64,000 nucleotides of DNA from Semisulcospira habei (taxonomy: Eukaryota; Mollusca; Gastropoda; Semisulcospiridae): the NCBI GenBank assembly GCA_036245525.1, contig BTPG01000004.1, positions 215,435,959 through 215,499,958 on the forward strand. The letters run 5' to 3'. Below, one piece after another: positions 46,080-57,118 of the stretch (within the stretch, counting starts at the first letter, position 1; every line of letters begins with the position of its first letter). A program made the translations under genes and the position numbers. The notes beneath the pieces were generated by a model. It was not told where the DNA came from, did no database searches, and saw only the letters and a program-made list of their open reading frames with translations.

Positions 46080-46216
46080 TCTTCAAGGGTGGTGCCATAA
46101 TAGCTGTACCCCTGTAGCCCTGGACCCCTGTAGGCGCCGAGCTGTTCTGGTACCAGTCTTGTAGTGTAATGTTCGAAGCGACTCTCGTTGTAGCGCGTCA
46201 GTTCTAAATGGCTTAA
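46080..46216. mobile_element. B-family fragment
   Basis: TTCAAGGGTGGTGCCATAAT and TGTAGGCGCCGAGCTGTTC. The right end TAGCGCGTCAGTTCTAAATG leads into a TTAA that starts the following element. Confidence 0.55.
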
Positions 46217-46523
46217 CCCTTTTAGCCCCGCGGCATTACAGCTGTCGGCGCCAAGCTAATCTGGCACTACCCTTGAATTATCATGGTCGACCCATCTCCT
46301 GCAACTGGTACATGATCGTTAGGTGACAAGCTAATCTGGCACGACCCTTGAAGTATCATGGTTGACCCATCCCCTGCAACTGGTACATGGTCGTTAGGTG
46401 ACAAGCTTATCTGGCACGACCCTTGAAGTATCATGGTCGACCAATCTGCTGCAACTGGTACATAATCGTTAGGTGGCACCTCCAAGGTTAATGAAGCGCG
46501 GTCTTGGAGTTTAAATGGGTTAA
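46213..46523 (+). mobile_element. B2 element with triplicated right arm
   Basis: TTAACCCTTTTAGCCCCG at the left and AAATGGGTTAA at the right. The left hairpin arm is deleted. The right part (AAGCTAATCTGGCAC ... CATGGTCGACCCATC ... GGTACATGATCGTTAGGTGAC) occurs three times in tandem with a period of about 84 bp. Long minus-strand open reading through this array is a by-product. Confidence 0.85.
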
Positions 46524-46965
46524 AAGAATCGGTGACTGTGTGATGCTGTCGCCGACCAGATAGGCTGCTGTTCCCAGCAGAGACGAGCCAATAGCCTGAA
46601 GTGCCGTCATCTGTCATGCACCATCCGGCGTGTGATCGTGTGGACCATGGTTCCGTGCTTGCGGTTACTGTTCTTTCATACGTGTAATGGATACGCGGAA
46701 AACAGGGAAACACCCGTCGTATTTTTTAACACATGGAGTCCGAAGGTGGAGCGCCAAGCGAACTGCTCTTGAGCACATCGTGGTTGATTCGTGTCATTGA
46801 AACACGTGAGATTTTTCAATTTCAAAATTCAGTTAAGAATTAATGTTATTCATCGCAATAGGGGCAGTTGTGTTCTTACTTCGCGGTGGATATTCCTAAC
46901 TTGGGACTTGTCCACCGAATGCTTCAACACCGTGCAATAGACTGTCATGATAAACTAGTGACATG

Positions 46966-47154
46966 ATGACCGTCATAGTTCAAGGGTGTTGCCAGAATAA
47001 CTTTGCGCCTCTATGCATAGCAGCCCAGATCGACCATGATATGTGGTGCCAGAATAGCTTGGTGTCTAAAGGCGCCAAGCTATTCTGGCACCACCCTTGA
47101 ACTATCACGGTCGATTCGTCTCCTTATGTAGTGTGTCAGGGCTGAATGGGTTAA
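46966..47154 (+). mobile_element. B-family MITE with a partial duplicate upstream
   Basis: A left-arm fragment (CATAGTTCAAGGGTGTTGCC) is followed at 47,029-47,117 by a hairpin (CGACCATGATATGTGGTGCC ...). The right end CAGGGCTGAATGGGTTAA carries TTAA at 47,151-47,154. Confidence 0.75.
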
Positions 47155-47181
47155 GAAATGACTGTGAGTCACAGAGCGTGG

Positions 47182-47268
47182 TTAACCCGTTGCCTGTCAG
47201 TAGCGGTTTTTGTCGCGATGATTCCTCCAGGAATCTTCGAGACAGAAACGGTTACCTGCAGTAAAATG
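47182..47268. mobile_element. D-family palindrome
   Basis: TTAACCCGTTGCCTGTCAG at the left. The arms meet at GATTCCTCCAGGAATC, and the right end has decayed to TGCAGTAAAATGAG. Confidence 0.75.
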
Positions 47269-47277
47269 AGTCGAGTG

Positions 47278-47350
47278 TTAACTCATTCGAGACGGGTCTC
47301 ATCCGGATATGCGGCATAAGGGCCGCGTATCCGAATTCAGCACGTAGGTA
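47278..47350. mobile_element. C-family element, right end lost
   Basis: TTAACTCATTCGAGACGGG, tip GCGGCATAAGGGCCGC. The right arm fades after CAGCACG. Confidence 0.75.
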
Positions 47351-47784
47351 ATACGTGAACGAAGGAAACGGGACAAGTTTACAGAAATCGCTTTCATTAA
47401 GGTGAATGAATTGAAGACGGAATTCAACACACACGGTAACAGTGAGCAGCAGGCTTTCGCAGCTTCAGCTTCCAGCGTTAGGCTCCGTAGGAAAATAAAA
47501 ACAAAAACAAACAAACAACAACAAAACAGCAACAACAAGACACTTTTTGCGCTTTCCTCCTACCGTGAACCGTGAGGTGACTGGAATCGAATGAAAAGAA
47601 AGCCTTTAGTGCAAAGTTTGTGAATGCGTCCTATGGGGATTTATCACCTTCAGCTCAGCAACTTCCCAGCCCGGTTTCAGTCAGCAACGGACTTAGATGC
47701 ACACATGAGCCCAGGCTCATGTGACTCTGTTTCTGCTACAGGTGATGGAAGCCGGGCGAGGGAACACGGTGGACGCTAACCATC

Positions 47785-47851
47785 TGCAAGAGACATAAAT
47801 CCTCATGAGCCCCCGCGACAGCGGGGGCTCATGAGGATTTATGTCTCTTGC
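47785..47851. mobile_element. A-family hairpin
   Basis: GCAAGAGACATAAATCCTC exactly mirrored by GAGGATTTATGTCTCTTGC; loop GACA. Both differences from the common stem are present in both arms. Confidence 0.85.
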
Positions 47852-48802
47852 GAGTCGTGCGTTCTTTATGTCTATATTTGGGTTCCAGTTACATTTTGTT
47901 CTGCAGCCTAAAGTCGGTCAGTGTACAGTTGTGTCAGACGCGTCATTCCTGGCAGTGAAATGGTTTTTTTTTTTTGGCACATCAGGGAAGATATATTTTC
48001 TATTGTAATGGCGTTTTTCGTTTATATTCACTGCTAATAGTATTGTAGGAAAACGTTTGATTCCACGTTGGGATGACACGAACAATTGCATTTCTCTGCG
48101 TGAGATTCGCATGGCTATTCTGGCCGCACTGTGTTTGTGTTATTTGGCATTAGCGCGTGCATTCAAGCGCGATATTGTCTCCGAAGTGGGCTTCTAAAAT
48201 TCTTTATTTTTTTTTTTTTAGTGAGTATCTGGTTCCTCTGGTTTCGTCCTGAATGAAAAGCTGTGTTGTGCTTGCTTTCGTATTTTCTTAATCCGGATAT
48301 GAGGAAATAATTTGTGTCTTTATTTTATTATTATTTTTTTTATCATAGTAGACAGGATGGCTACTCTCTGTTTAGACCGATGTGCTCCAGAGCGGATTTT
48401 CAGTACTAAATACTCTGAACTCAATGTTGTCTATGCCTTAACTAAGACTTTTCTACCCTTCTTTTCGCAGTCAGTAGTCAGTAGACGCGCGTAACACGCG
48501 AGCTTACTGCCGTTGGTATGCGTCATGGGGAACTCTCCTGCGTACAAAAGTGAAGAGGATCAGAAAAATCTTTCTCTTCGCGACTTTCAATCTTCATAAT
48601 TTAGTAAAAACCCCTGTTGTGCATCGTTTTTATAAGACTTAGTAAGAAAATTTACGACGGAGATATTGCGAGCTATTGACACTTTATTGCCTGAAGGCGG
48701 TCGCATTAGGAATTCTTGCGCAGTGTTGAATTTCCCACGTGATTCTGTAATTGGACTGTCTTGTGTGACAGCAAACAAAGATTTGCGCAAACCATGAACT
48801 TT
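47852..48802. other. No supported feature
   Basis: A/T-rich with T runs near 47,965 and 48,208. Short open frames have no recognisable domain. Confidence 0.5.
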
Positions 48803-48850
48803 GCCCTTTGACCGCCTGTAGCTGTTTTTGTTGAGGCGATTCCTGCAATT
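48803..48850 (+). mobile_element. D-family half palindrome
   Basis: GCCCTTTGACCGCCTGTAG to GCGATTCCTGCAA. Stops at the centre, where the next D copy begins. Confidence 0.65.
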
Positions 48851-48967
48851 TTACCCCTTTGGCTGTCGCAGCGGGTTTTGTCGGAGGCGATTCCTGCAGG
48901 ACGTCAGGATGTTGCTATTCCTGCAGGAATCATCGCGACAAAGACCGCTACCGACAGCAAAGGGTTA
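48851..48967. mobile_element. D-family palindrome with spacer
   Basis: TTACCCCTTTGGCTGTCG to CCGACAGCAAAGGGTTAA. The usual centre GATTCCTGCAGG is duplicated around CAGGATGTTG, giving a ~25-bp spacer. Confidence 0.8.
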
Positions 48968-49159
48968 AGACCTGAGTTTATAACCGCCCACACCTACCTC
49001 AATTCTTTGGCTTTATCCTTACTTGCGGAATTCGATATGCAGTTGTATTCCCGTCAGGTTTTGTATGCCTGATCTTTGAAAACGGAAGAACGGTTTAAGT
49101 ACCTATGTGCTTACTCTTGTTCGTATAGCATTTCCCAAGAGTGCGAGTCAAATTTTGTC

Positions 49160-49236
49160 AGCAAGAGGTATAGATTCGCATGAGCTCCTGCGGTGCAAGG
49201 GTTCATGTGCATCTGTTGCCTCGTGCAGATAAAAGC
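49160..49236. mobile_element. A-family hairpin, eroded
   Basis: CAGCAAGAGGTATAGATTCG and CATCTGTTGCCTCGTGC. Confidence 0.6.
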
Positions 49237-49329
49237 TGTTAGTTCTAGACTTGGTAAGAGTGCTTTTAATAACTTGCTTCACTCCTCGTGACCAGTCTGC
49301 ATGTTTTGGCACAGAACTAAATTCTTCTA

Positions 49330-49395
49330 GCTGGAGACTCGTATTCTCATGAGCCCTGCAGTCGCACGGGCTCATGAGATTCTGTGCTTCTTGCA
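49330..49395. mobile_element. A-family hairpin, eroded
   Basis: TATTCTCATGAGCCCTGCAG and GGGCTCATGAGATTCTGTGC. About 95 bp after the previous copy. Confidence 0.6.
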
Positions 49396-49586
49396 GATGG
49401 GTCATGCTGGCTTTACGTGTAGCAATGGTAAGAGTGCATTGATCTATAGAGTCAAATGTCAAGTCTTTGCTTAGGTAATGACCAAGAAAGGTAATTGTTA
49501 CTTGATCATTGTCCCGTCGGTTTTGTCTGAAGAACACGATCTCTTTGTTCGCGAGCGCAAGGAAAATAATGCCTACCATTGCAGTG

Positions 49587-49784
49587 TTAACCCGTTGACT
49601 ACCGTGAAAGAGAACATCACCCAACCGCAAGATGCATAGATCCTCCTGAGCCCCCGCAGTTGCGGGGGCTCAGGAGGATCTATGCCTCTTGCTAAAACCA
49701 CTGTGTATCCATGTTGTTTTGACGGCTGTGGATCTTTGACGTTGAACGAACGAACACTTCAGAAACTGGCATCGAAAGGGTTAA
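49587..49784 (+). mobile_element. A-family MITE, complete
   Basis: TTAACCCGTTGACTACCG to GCATCGAAAGGGTTAA, 198 bp. CTCCTGAG/CTCAGGAG is a matched variant of CTCATGAG in both arms. Confidence 0.85.
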
Positions 49785-50024
49785 TATGATGTGGGTACGT
49801 GGGTGATTCCAATGCTTGGCTTTAGAGCGGTACGGTTGAACACCACATTCCCAAAACACACACACGTCACAGCAGTTGAGAACTTGGGTAACACTTCAGG
49901 ACTGTTTTCATAAGTTTCTTATTCTTACAGTTTGTTTGCTTTATATCTGATATTTTGTGTGCGCGTAACCTGTTAACTGCTACTGATGACATCGCTCGGC
50001 GAAAAAGACGTCATCTCCTTCCTT

Positions 50025-50119
50025 TTAACCATTTGGTTGTCGTTAGCAGTTTTTTTAACGAGGTGATTCCTGCCGGAATTATCTCGACAAAACCGGCTAT
50101 GGACACCCAATAAAATTAA
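50025..50119. mobile_element. D-family palindrome
   Basis: TTAACCATTTGGTTGTCG and GGACACCCAATAAAATTAA. Centre GATTCCTGCCGGAATT. Confidence 0.75.
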
Positions 50120-50176
50120 TGATGTTTGTGACAGCTAAAGCGAGGTGTAGACCCTACTCAGTGCAAACGTGCACAC

Positions 50177-50275
50177 TGACGAGCAAAGGAAATGCGACAT
50201 TTTTGGAATCATCGGAAACACTAACTACGTGTTTCCGATGACTTCCAAAAAATCTTGCATTTCCTTTGCTCGTTG
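50177..50275. repeat. G-type hairpin, ~45-bp arms
   Basis: GACGAGCAAAGGAAATGCGA and ATCATCGGAAACAC, mirrored to TTTCCTTTGCTCGTTG. Loop TAACTAC. No TTAA ends. Confidence 0.85.
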
Positions 50276-50279
50276 TTAT

Positions 50280-50639
50280 GCTATTGTAATGACGGCCTGT
50301 TCAGAGACCAGACCAACATACACGTGGTGAAGAAAGATGCACGCGTGAGCTATGCAAAACGAGAGAGTGTTGCAATAAATTATGATTCGGGAGGAGGAGT
50401 TCTTAGTTTGCGCCGCAACATAAGTCTTCTTTATACGACGCCACCTAGCGGACAGTTGTCGCCCTTGATCATGAGAATACCCTCCTTTTGGGGCGTTTCT
50501 GGTGTTTTTCGTCAGTATGTAATCAGTGTTGAATGTTAGTGTGACATGTTACGCCGGAATCACGCCGTATCAATGCGCAAGGGAGTGTACGGCTATGAAA
50601 CAAAAGTATCAAAGCGGAACAAACAGTTACTGACGCTTA
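50280..50639. other. No supported feature
   Basis: A 94-codon open frame starting at 50,255 has no recognisable motif. Confidence 0.4.
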
Positions 50640-50885
50640 AGCTACGTTTCCATAAGCACGAATCCGATACGAATACGATCCGAACCCGATGCGTTGATGC
50701 AATTTTCTTTCAATAACTGCGTCATTTTCGTTCGAAGCCGGATGCGAATTCGTTTATCGCATCGGACATACGGAAACACACAAACATGAAATGGACTTGC
50801 ACGATTTTGTTTTCTGTTTCGGACGCGCTTCGTATTTGGATCGGTTTCGTATAGGATTCGTTTTTTTATGGAAAGTTGAAACTTC
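50640..50885. mobile_element. TIR element(s) with ACGTTTCCATAAGCACG ends
   Basis: ACGTTTCCATAAGCACGAAT at the left is mirrored near 50,740-50,782 (GCGAATTCGTTTATCGCATC, then ACGGAAACAC) and again at 50,838-50,880 (GATCGGTTTCGTATAGGATT, TTTATGGAAAGTTG). Either two nested or side-by-side MITEs. Confidence 0.6.
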
Positions 50886-51235
50886 GTAAATAACGTATCA
50901 ACCTTCCCATAGCTTTCACGAAGGCACACTGTGGTAGTTCATCTCGAATCATACTATTGATAAACAGTTCAGTAGCATTTAAACAAACCATTTAATAGAA
51001 ATTTTGAAATTCTGTGAGCCACCATGTCTCACAACCATTCACCATACGTTTTGTCTACCTTATTAAAAATACGGTAAACTTTGAAATGGGGCTGGTCGGA
51101 GCGCATTCCGGAGCATGCACATGACGTGTTTGGCGTGCGGGGCAGAAATTCTGGCAAAGAAGTAACAAGATAAAAATGACATCACGTCTAGCTACGCAAA
51201 CCTTGCTAGAGAACGTCTTTTTGGGTGCCAAAGCG

Positions 51236-51238
<3 letters not shown>

Positions 51239-51323
<85 letters not shown>
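51239..51323. repeat. (TG)n tract
   Basis: About 42 units. Confidence 0.95.
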
Positions 51324-51675
51324 CAGCGACTAGAGCGTGCGTTTGAGGACGGACAAGCTTGAAATTTTAGGATATTGTTCCTAAAAGAATTATCTCGAGA
51401 TCTTCTTTTTGATTGGCGAGAAAATGGCCGTTTCACAAAAACCGGTTGATCCACACTGGAGTCCGTAATTTTTCTTTATTTTACTATATATTTTGCATAT
51501 AGCTAGATAAAAGGGACTTATTGAATGAGTTTGTTAACCAGCATCGTACCTCTAGTACGTTTTTAGTGATAATTAAATATATATTTTCAGATTTGGGGTA
51601 TTAAGTTCACGAATTATATGGGTTAATCTTAAAACAATTGAATCTTTTTTACGAAAAAATTTTTTTTCTTGTTAA

Positions 51676-51995
51676 TAATCGCATGATTTTTCGTATACAG
51701 TATTTACATAAGCCTATAGTTTGTCTCGGCTGTTTGGTACGATTAGGTTAATTGTGTGACCTGTATGCCCTACGTGTGAAAATCAGACAATTTTCTGCGC
51801 CACATTTTCGGAGTCATTTGTAAAACAGCTAACATAACTTCTTCTTTTTTTCTCTTCTTATCTTCATATTAATACCCGCATGATTTTTCATAAACAATGT
51901 TTGCATAAGCCTGCTGTTTGTCCCGGCCCAAAGGGTAAGATTGGGTGAAAATTGTGACCTGTAAGCCCTAGGTGTGAAAATCAGCAAGAAAATTG
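51676..51995. repeat. Diverged tandem duplication, ~194-bp period
   Basis: GCATGATTTTTCGTATACAG / GCATGATTTTTCATAAACAA and CCTACGTGTGAAAATCAG / CCTAGGTGTGAAAATCAG occur in the same order in both units. Confidence 0.75.
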
Positions 51996-52177
51996 CAAAG
52001 TTGATCCTCTAATACGTCAAATGTTAGTACTGCGATTAGTGACGTATAACATCGAGTCGTCACTATGAACACGGCGTCGTGGGACAAATGATGCCATGGC
52101 GTGAAGCTTGAAATGACGTCATTTTGCTGCTCGTGCTATTCTGCTACTTCAGAATAGCTATGCTACGCCAGACCACA

Positions 52178-52481
52178 GAGCTTACGAATGGCGGGAATCG
52201 CCGTGTGTCCGTGTTTATTTCTGTGTGCCAGTATGTGTGGATGAGAGGGTGGGTTAGAGTAGAAGGAGCTGGATTCCTGTCGCTGCATGAGCCCGCAGAG
52301 CGTACTAATGGCGGGAAGCGCCGTGTGTCCGTCTTTATTTGTGTGTGCTGAACAGAGGTTAGCTCAGAGAGGAGGGAAATGGATCAGCATTATAAGCTTA
52401 AAATATGAACAACTCTGAATGTTCCTAAAAGATAAACGCATCTGTGCCAACAATACGGTATACGTTTGGATGAAATCCTCA
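52178..52481 (+). repeat. Dispersed repeat, copy 2
   Basis: Matches 44,441-44,726. This copy also has an internal tandem unit (ATGGCGGGAAKCGCCGTGTG at about 52,188 and 52,309). Confidence 0.8.
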
Positions 52482-52575
52482 CTGAAATTCTTCGAGTTCG
52501 GTTGGTTTGGAGAACTTTTACTGAACTCTTTGCATTCGTTTTGTACTATCATTGAGTTTTGTCATAAAAGGAAGG

Positions 52576-52739
52576 TTAACACGGGCGCATTGTCCAAATT
52601 TTGGAAGTGTTACTTAACGACTATGTACCTGTTGCAGGAGATAGATTGACCATGATAATTGAAGGGTTCTGCCAGATTAGCTTGAATTATCATGGTCAAG
52701 CCATCTGCTGTTGCAAGGCATCGGGGCTAAATGGGTTAA
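52576..52739 (-). mobile_element. B2-type MITE with shortened hairpin
   Basis: TTAACACGGGCGCATTG to GGGGCTAAATGGGTTAA, 164 bp. The hairpin tip is deleted between CCAGATTAGCTTG and AATTATCATGG. Confidence 0.75.
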
Positions 52740-52983
52740 TATGCTATTTATTTGCAGATTACAAATTCGAAATAGGTGCCAGTTTCTTCTTCCGCCACTG
52801 AGCTAGTTTCGTTTATTAACCGTACACTCGCATAAACAAATTGCGTTGATGCGGCGTGGATTATGACTACCTGATAAAGAGTGTAACAATGTTCTGAACA
52901 CAGCGTCCGCTCCGCCTGCTTGTGATCCAACCCGCAATTACTGGAGCCATGGTGGAAAAAATGAACAGTAACTACTGTTCCTT

Positions 52984-53045
52984 CTATCTTCAAGAGGCAT
53001 AGCTTCTCATGAACCAGGGGCTAACGAGAATCTTCGCATGGTGGT
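52984..53045. mobile_element. A/A2-type hairpin, eroded
   Basis: CTTCAAGAGGCATAGCTTCT and GCTAACGAGAATCTTCGCAT. Confidence 0.55.
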
Positions 53046-53148
53046 GGGATACAGCTGGGTTCTATGTACCTCGAACTGTGGAGGATCTTGAAATCTAACT
53101 ACGTCATCAGGTGACATATGTTTTGCGCGTACAAAACCTTTCAGCGCA

Positions 53149-53212
53149 CGAGAGGAATATATTCTCACGAGCTCATGCGACCGCAAGGGCTTATGAGAAT
53201 ATATGCCTCTTG
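53149..53212. mobile_element. A-family hairpin, diverged
   Basis: AATATATTCTCACGAGCTC and CTTATGAGAATATATGCCTC. The ATATTC/GAATAT variants are matched in both arms. Confidence 0.65.
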
Positions 53213-53310
53213 CTCTCGCAGTTATGCGTGTATGATCTCATGAGACGAAGGAGGCCACGGTGGCTTGAGTCTACAACTGATTAAAAAGGATTTACTAGTC
53301 ACGGCCCACC

Positions 53311-54255
53311 TGGGGTGGGTTGCATATGCTTGCTTAGCGCGCAAATTTCTTGCTTAGCGCTAAGTTCACAAGCTTAGCTGAAAATGTGCGTTGCATGAGC
53401 GTGCTTATCTGCTGGAGCGAGCTTAGTGGCGTGCTTAATTCTAAGGACGGCCCCCCCCCCCCCCCCCCATGCGTAGCGGCGTGCTTAGCTGAGGAAGAGT
53501 TCTTAGCTGCCGTGTTAACGCGAGAACGGAAATGTGAATTCACTCTCTTAAACCTTGTGGCAGAAACAGCCTTCCATCTAGGATAGAGAAGGAGGAACAC
53601 GAAATGTACGTGGGAACGCACGGACCCCCCACCCAGCCTCGTCTCACGGACATCTGGGAATTATCGGTGAGGAGTCTGCATAACTGATTCAACTGACCCT
53701 GCACACCGATGGGTATAACCCAACACCAGCCGTTGTCAGAGAAACATAGATCCTCATACTATGGGAGCCTACTACACGGTAGTCCTTAACTAATGTACAT
53801 CTACATTAGACTTGAGACATAGATCCTCATACTATGGGATCCTACACGGTACTCCTTAACTAATGTACGTCTACATTAGACTGACAAGCAGGGTTGCCTG
53901 CACGAAAAATTTGCCATTCTTTCTCTCTTGAGTGTGACGTCTTGTTTTCCATCGCCACCATTTCACCGGCGTTTTGTCTACTTCGTTTCCGTTAGGTCAG
54001 AAGAAGCGAAAACCGTGCGTTGTTATTGGCCGATTTCTACAATCTATGATGACGTAGGGGAGAACCCCACCATAAGCTATAAATAACCTATCCCCGCTCG
54101 CTAAGAACTCGTTCGGAGCTACGCACGTCGCTAAGTCGCTCCATGCAACAGAAAACACTCGCGCACTAAGGCAAGAGCTTTACTAAGCAAGAAAGACCTT
54201 AAGTCAGCGAGCTTAACACACTATATTTAAGCACGCTACATGCAACCCACTCCAG
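53311..54255. mobile_element. TIR DNA transposon without transposase, subterminal CTTAG clusters
   Basis: TGGGGTGGGTTGCATATGC at the left and CATGCAACCCACTCCAG at the right form the terminal repeat. Many GCTTAGC motifs cluster inside the left end and CTAAG/CTTAAG inside the right end, which suggests transposase-binding repeats. 945 bp, non-autonomous. Superfamily not settled (Harbinger/ISL2EU or hAT are possible). Confidence 0.65.
53744..53882. repeat. 73-bp tandem duplication inside the TIR element
   Basis: ACATAGATCCTCATACTATG starts at 53,744 and 53,817. Both end CTACATTAGACT. Confidence 0.9.
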
Positions 54256-55326
54256 CACGCCAGACCGTTCTGTCATCCAGACTTTGTTCCAGAGGCCGGC
54301 AGCGCGAGTGAGTCCTGCGCCAGGTACTAAGCAAGGCGCTCCGGTATCGCGGAGCACATTGGTTAGTGGCTGGCGCAGGACTGAGGTGCATGCAACTAAA
54401 CCCAGGCTCGTATCATAGTATCGGGTGTCTGTCCGTGGTGCTGAAAGGGTCATGGTCGTAATTTATTTTTACGGAGCTGTTTACTGGTCGGTGCTGGCAT
54501 CATCATTTTGTTCCAAACTCAGGAAGGGCATTATCTCAGGTCATGGCGCTGAAGGGGTCATCCTCGCTCCTTAAAAAAAAAATAAAAAATTGTGCTGTGG
54601 GCTGTCAGCCATCCTCATTTCTGAGAGCGATCATGGGTCTTGTCTCTCTTTTTTTGTTGTTGGTACAAACCACTTTTTCTTAACCACTCTGATATCCATC
54701 CTTTGGTCCAAGTTCAGTTATCATGGGAACTGTCTCTTTTGTCTGACCAGTGTGCTGAAGGAGTCAGTCTCACTAAATTTTCCTCATATTTGTTTTCTGG
54801 TCGGTCCTGTCATCCATCTTCTGTTCCAAGCAAGCAGTTTTGGGGCCTCTTTCCTGGCCATCGTGCTGAAGTGGTCAGGGCTCGCTAAATTTGTTACTGT
54901 TGTCTCTTCTGTACTAACGAATGTACTTGAAAAATATCATTGTTTACCTGCTACAGTTGTGATGCTCAGAGCTTTGACATTTCGTCTTCTGCCTTTTGAT
55001 GACAAAAGACAATCAGTCCATTTTTGTGAAAAGCGAGATTTTCAATCGATTTGCATTGTTCGCCTTCACAGAGCAGTATTCCTCTCGCCCCCTCCCCCCC
55101 CCCCCAACCCCTATCCCCACCCCTTCCGCTTGCCAGTGTTATTTTATGCTTATGAAAATGTTTTTCCGTAGTTCACCCCCCCTGTACTTTTCAGGAACGC
55201 CCATTGGCGCTGGCTTGTAACAAGAGACGCGGGCCCCAGATAGCCACAGGCAAACCACTTAGAGTCCACATCGGCCCCACCTCGGTACTCATGGGCTTGC
55301 TGGCTGGGTGGTTATTATACCCATGT
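54256..55326. other. No supported gene
   Basis: A 193-codon open frame (54,590-55,171) has irregular composition and no motif. A half E-family hairpin (TTTTGTGAAAAGCGAGATTT) lies at 55,021. C tract near 55,095. Confidence 0.5.
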
Positions 55327-55363
55327 AGGAATCATCGTGACGAAAACCGCTGCCCAAAGGGTT
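55327..55363. mobile_element. D-family half palindrome
   Basis: GAATCATCGTGACGAAAACC and CTGCCCAAAGGGTT, the right arm only. Confidence 0.6.
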
Positions 55364-55390
55364 TTCAATGAAAATGGTCGCTCCTAAGGA

Positions 55391-55512
55391 ATAGTTCGAG
55401 GGTAGTGCCAGATTAGCTTGGCGCCATCAGGCGCCAAGCTAATATGGCACTACCCTTGAATCATCATGGCCGATCCATCTCCTGCTGTAAGGCGTTGGGG
55501 CAAATAGGTTAA
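55391..55512 (+). mobile_element. B2-type MITE, left end missing
   Basis: The hairpin TAGTTCGAGGGTAGTGCCAG ... runs to CATCATGGCC. The right end GCGTTGGGGCAAATAGGTTAA is intact. Confidence 0.75.
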
Positions 55513-55794
55513 TATTTACATCTAATATGTAGAACTATACCTGTCAGATAAATAAACGCGTGATGGAATGGGTACGTATATCAATGACGTGACTCTACAG
55601 ACGACACAGGCAGCCATTTTGATTAAAGTGGGCGGGAGAGGTTACGAGACGTGTACTCGCGCATAATCATGATAATGCATTGTGTAGACCCTGTAAAATA
55701 CGATGGAGATATTGCATGCAGCTTTGGCAAACAGTGAGTGCACGAGATCGTTACTGTAGATAAACCGTTGCGCATTTTCTCAACCATCTCCTTC

Positions 55795-55856
55795 CATCTC
55801 CAAGAGGCATAGATCCTCATGAACCCCTGCCGCGACAGCCTCTATACCTCTTGTTT
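55795..55856. mobile_element. A/A2-type hairpin, right arm shortened
   Basis: CATCTCCAAGAGGCATAGAT and CCTCTATACCTCTTG. Confidence 0.65.
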
Positions 55857-55979
55857 GCATTATTATGTTTGCAGGCCTCCTTGACCTACGGAGAGAGCTC
55901 TATGATATCGAACGCACAGGAAACAGTGCATAGTGTTAGTGTATAGATAAACCCTTATGCTGTCTCCGCAGCCATACTC

Positions 55980-56045
55980 TTCCACTTGAAAGAGGCGTAG
56001 AGTCTCATAAGCCCCTGTCCTTATGGAAATCGATGTCTCGATCTC
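55980..56045. mobile_element. A/A2-type hairpin, diverged
   Basis: CCACTTGAAAGAGGCGTAGA and GGAAATCGATGTCTCGATC. Confidence 0.45.
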
Positions 56046-56210
56046 CCTGGCATACATTTACACCCTGGTATTGTGCAAGTCGTGTGGGTTTATAAACCGG
56101 CGACTGTTATGAGATGTGATGTTTGCGTGCAACAAACAGTATGGGCACTAGCGTTCTGCAGACGATAATTATGAGACTGTTTTCTAGATGGCAGCTTGGA
56201 TGAGATTGAC

Positions 56211-56435
56211 GATTGATTAGTTTGGGGTTCAACGTCCACGGCAGCAGAGTCAGCGATAATGGACGGCGCTAAGGGGCGGGTTATGGGGGACACGAACAGC
56301 ACTGCCTGTAGATGCAGCACAACCTGAACACTCACCAAATTCAGGCGCACTGCAGCTGTGAAACATGATTTTCCGGGACCTTGAAGCTTACATAATGCTG
56401 AACAAGCCGTCTTTTTGCTTTGGGTAAGATTGGGA
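56211..56435 (-). mobile_element. SINE body without tRNA head
   Basis: GGTTCAACGTCCACGGCAGC, GGACGGCGCTAAGGGGCGGG, then CAGGCGCACTGCAGCTGTG follow the 39,026 SINE in order and orientation. The tRNA-like head is missing, as in a 5'-truncated copy. Confidence 0.75.
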
Positions 56436-56488
56436 AGGGTCTGTCCGATATGTTTTGACTGAGTGATCTGCCCAATCCCCTGTAGCAG

Positions 56489-56521
56489 AACGACGGCCGC
56501 AGTGGGCCCGCTGCGGCTGCC
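56489..56521. repeat. F-family half hairpin
   Basis: GACGGCCGCAGTGGGCCCGC with a shortened return arm TGCGGCTGCC. Confidence 0.55.
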
Positions 56522-56765
56522 TTGATCTCCCGAGGACCTTTGCTTACTGGTATATATTTCTTGACCGGCTGTTTTGCGCAGTAGATTTTACTAGTACATA
56601 TACGAGTATGCGATTCAACAAGACGATTGCCATTGTCTGAAAAGATTGTTTCAGCTAGTCCATGTTATAAGCACATGAATATTGGAGGCATCTGGACAAT
56701 GGTTATATAATGGACAGTAATACACTCTTCTTTCAATGCTGCGTAATTTGGCAGAAGCCTGTATA

Positions 56766-56833
56766 TCCATTTTTGAGAAATGCGAGATTTTCATCATATG
56801 GCAATGAAAACCTCGCTTTCATTAAAAACGGAC
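56766..56833. repeat. E-family hairpin
   Basis: TCCATTTTTGAGAAATGCGA and CCTCGCTTTCATTAAAAACG around TTTTCATCATATGGCAATG. Confidence 0.75.
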
Positions 56834-56884
56834 AATGATGTGGGTTTTTTTTTTTTCCAAATCACGGAAGAATGTTGAAACCAT

Positions 56885-56913
56885 CCTCCCAGAACCCCAG
56901 AACCCCAGAACCC
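56885..56913. repeat. (AGAACCCC)n, three units
   Basis: Short perfect octamer repeat. Confidence 0.85.
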
Positions 56914-57118
56914 CGTTGCGCTACCAGCGTGCTCAGCGTGGATGTCTTACTGACGCTGATTGGTTCATGGTTCAGAGAGATATCCAATCACCATCAGTCA
57001 TTATAATGATTACTTGCCCGCGGATGCATAGGGGATCGTAATAGCTTAGCCGACATGGGGCGTTGTTTTCACGTCGTGTGCTGACTTGTTCAAGGCGAAA
57101 GGCGGTAAGTGTGTTATT

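Noticed and set aside
46267..46713. 148-codon minus-strand open frame with repeated NDHVPVAGDGSTMI
   Set aside because: The protein repeat is the triplicated B2 MITE arm read in a stop-free frame.
50255..50539. Possible small gene (94 codons)
   Set aside because: It begins inside the right arm of the G-type hairpin and has no recognisable motif or partner.
54590..55171. 193-codon open frame
   Set aside because: No domain, no homologous frame nearby, ends in a C-tract-derived proline run, and half of an E hairpin lies inside it.
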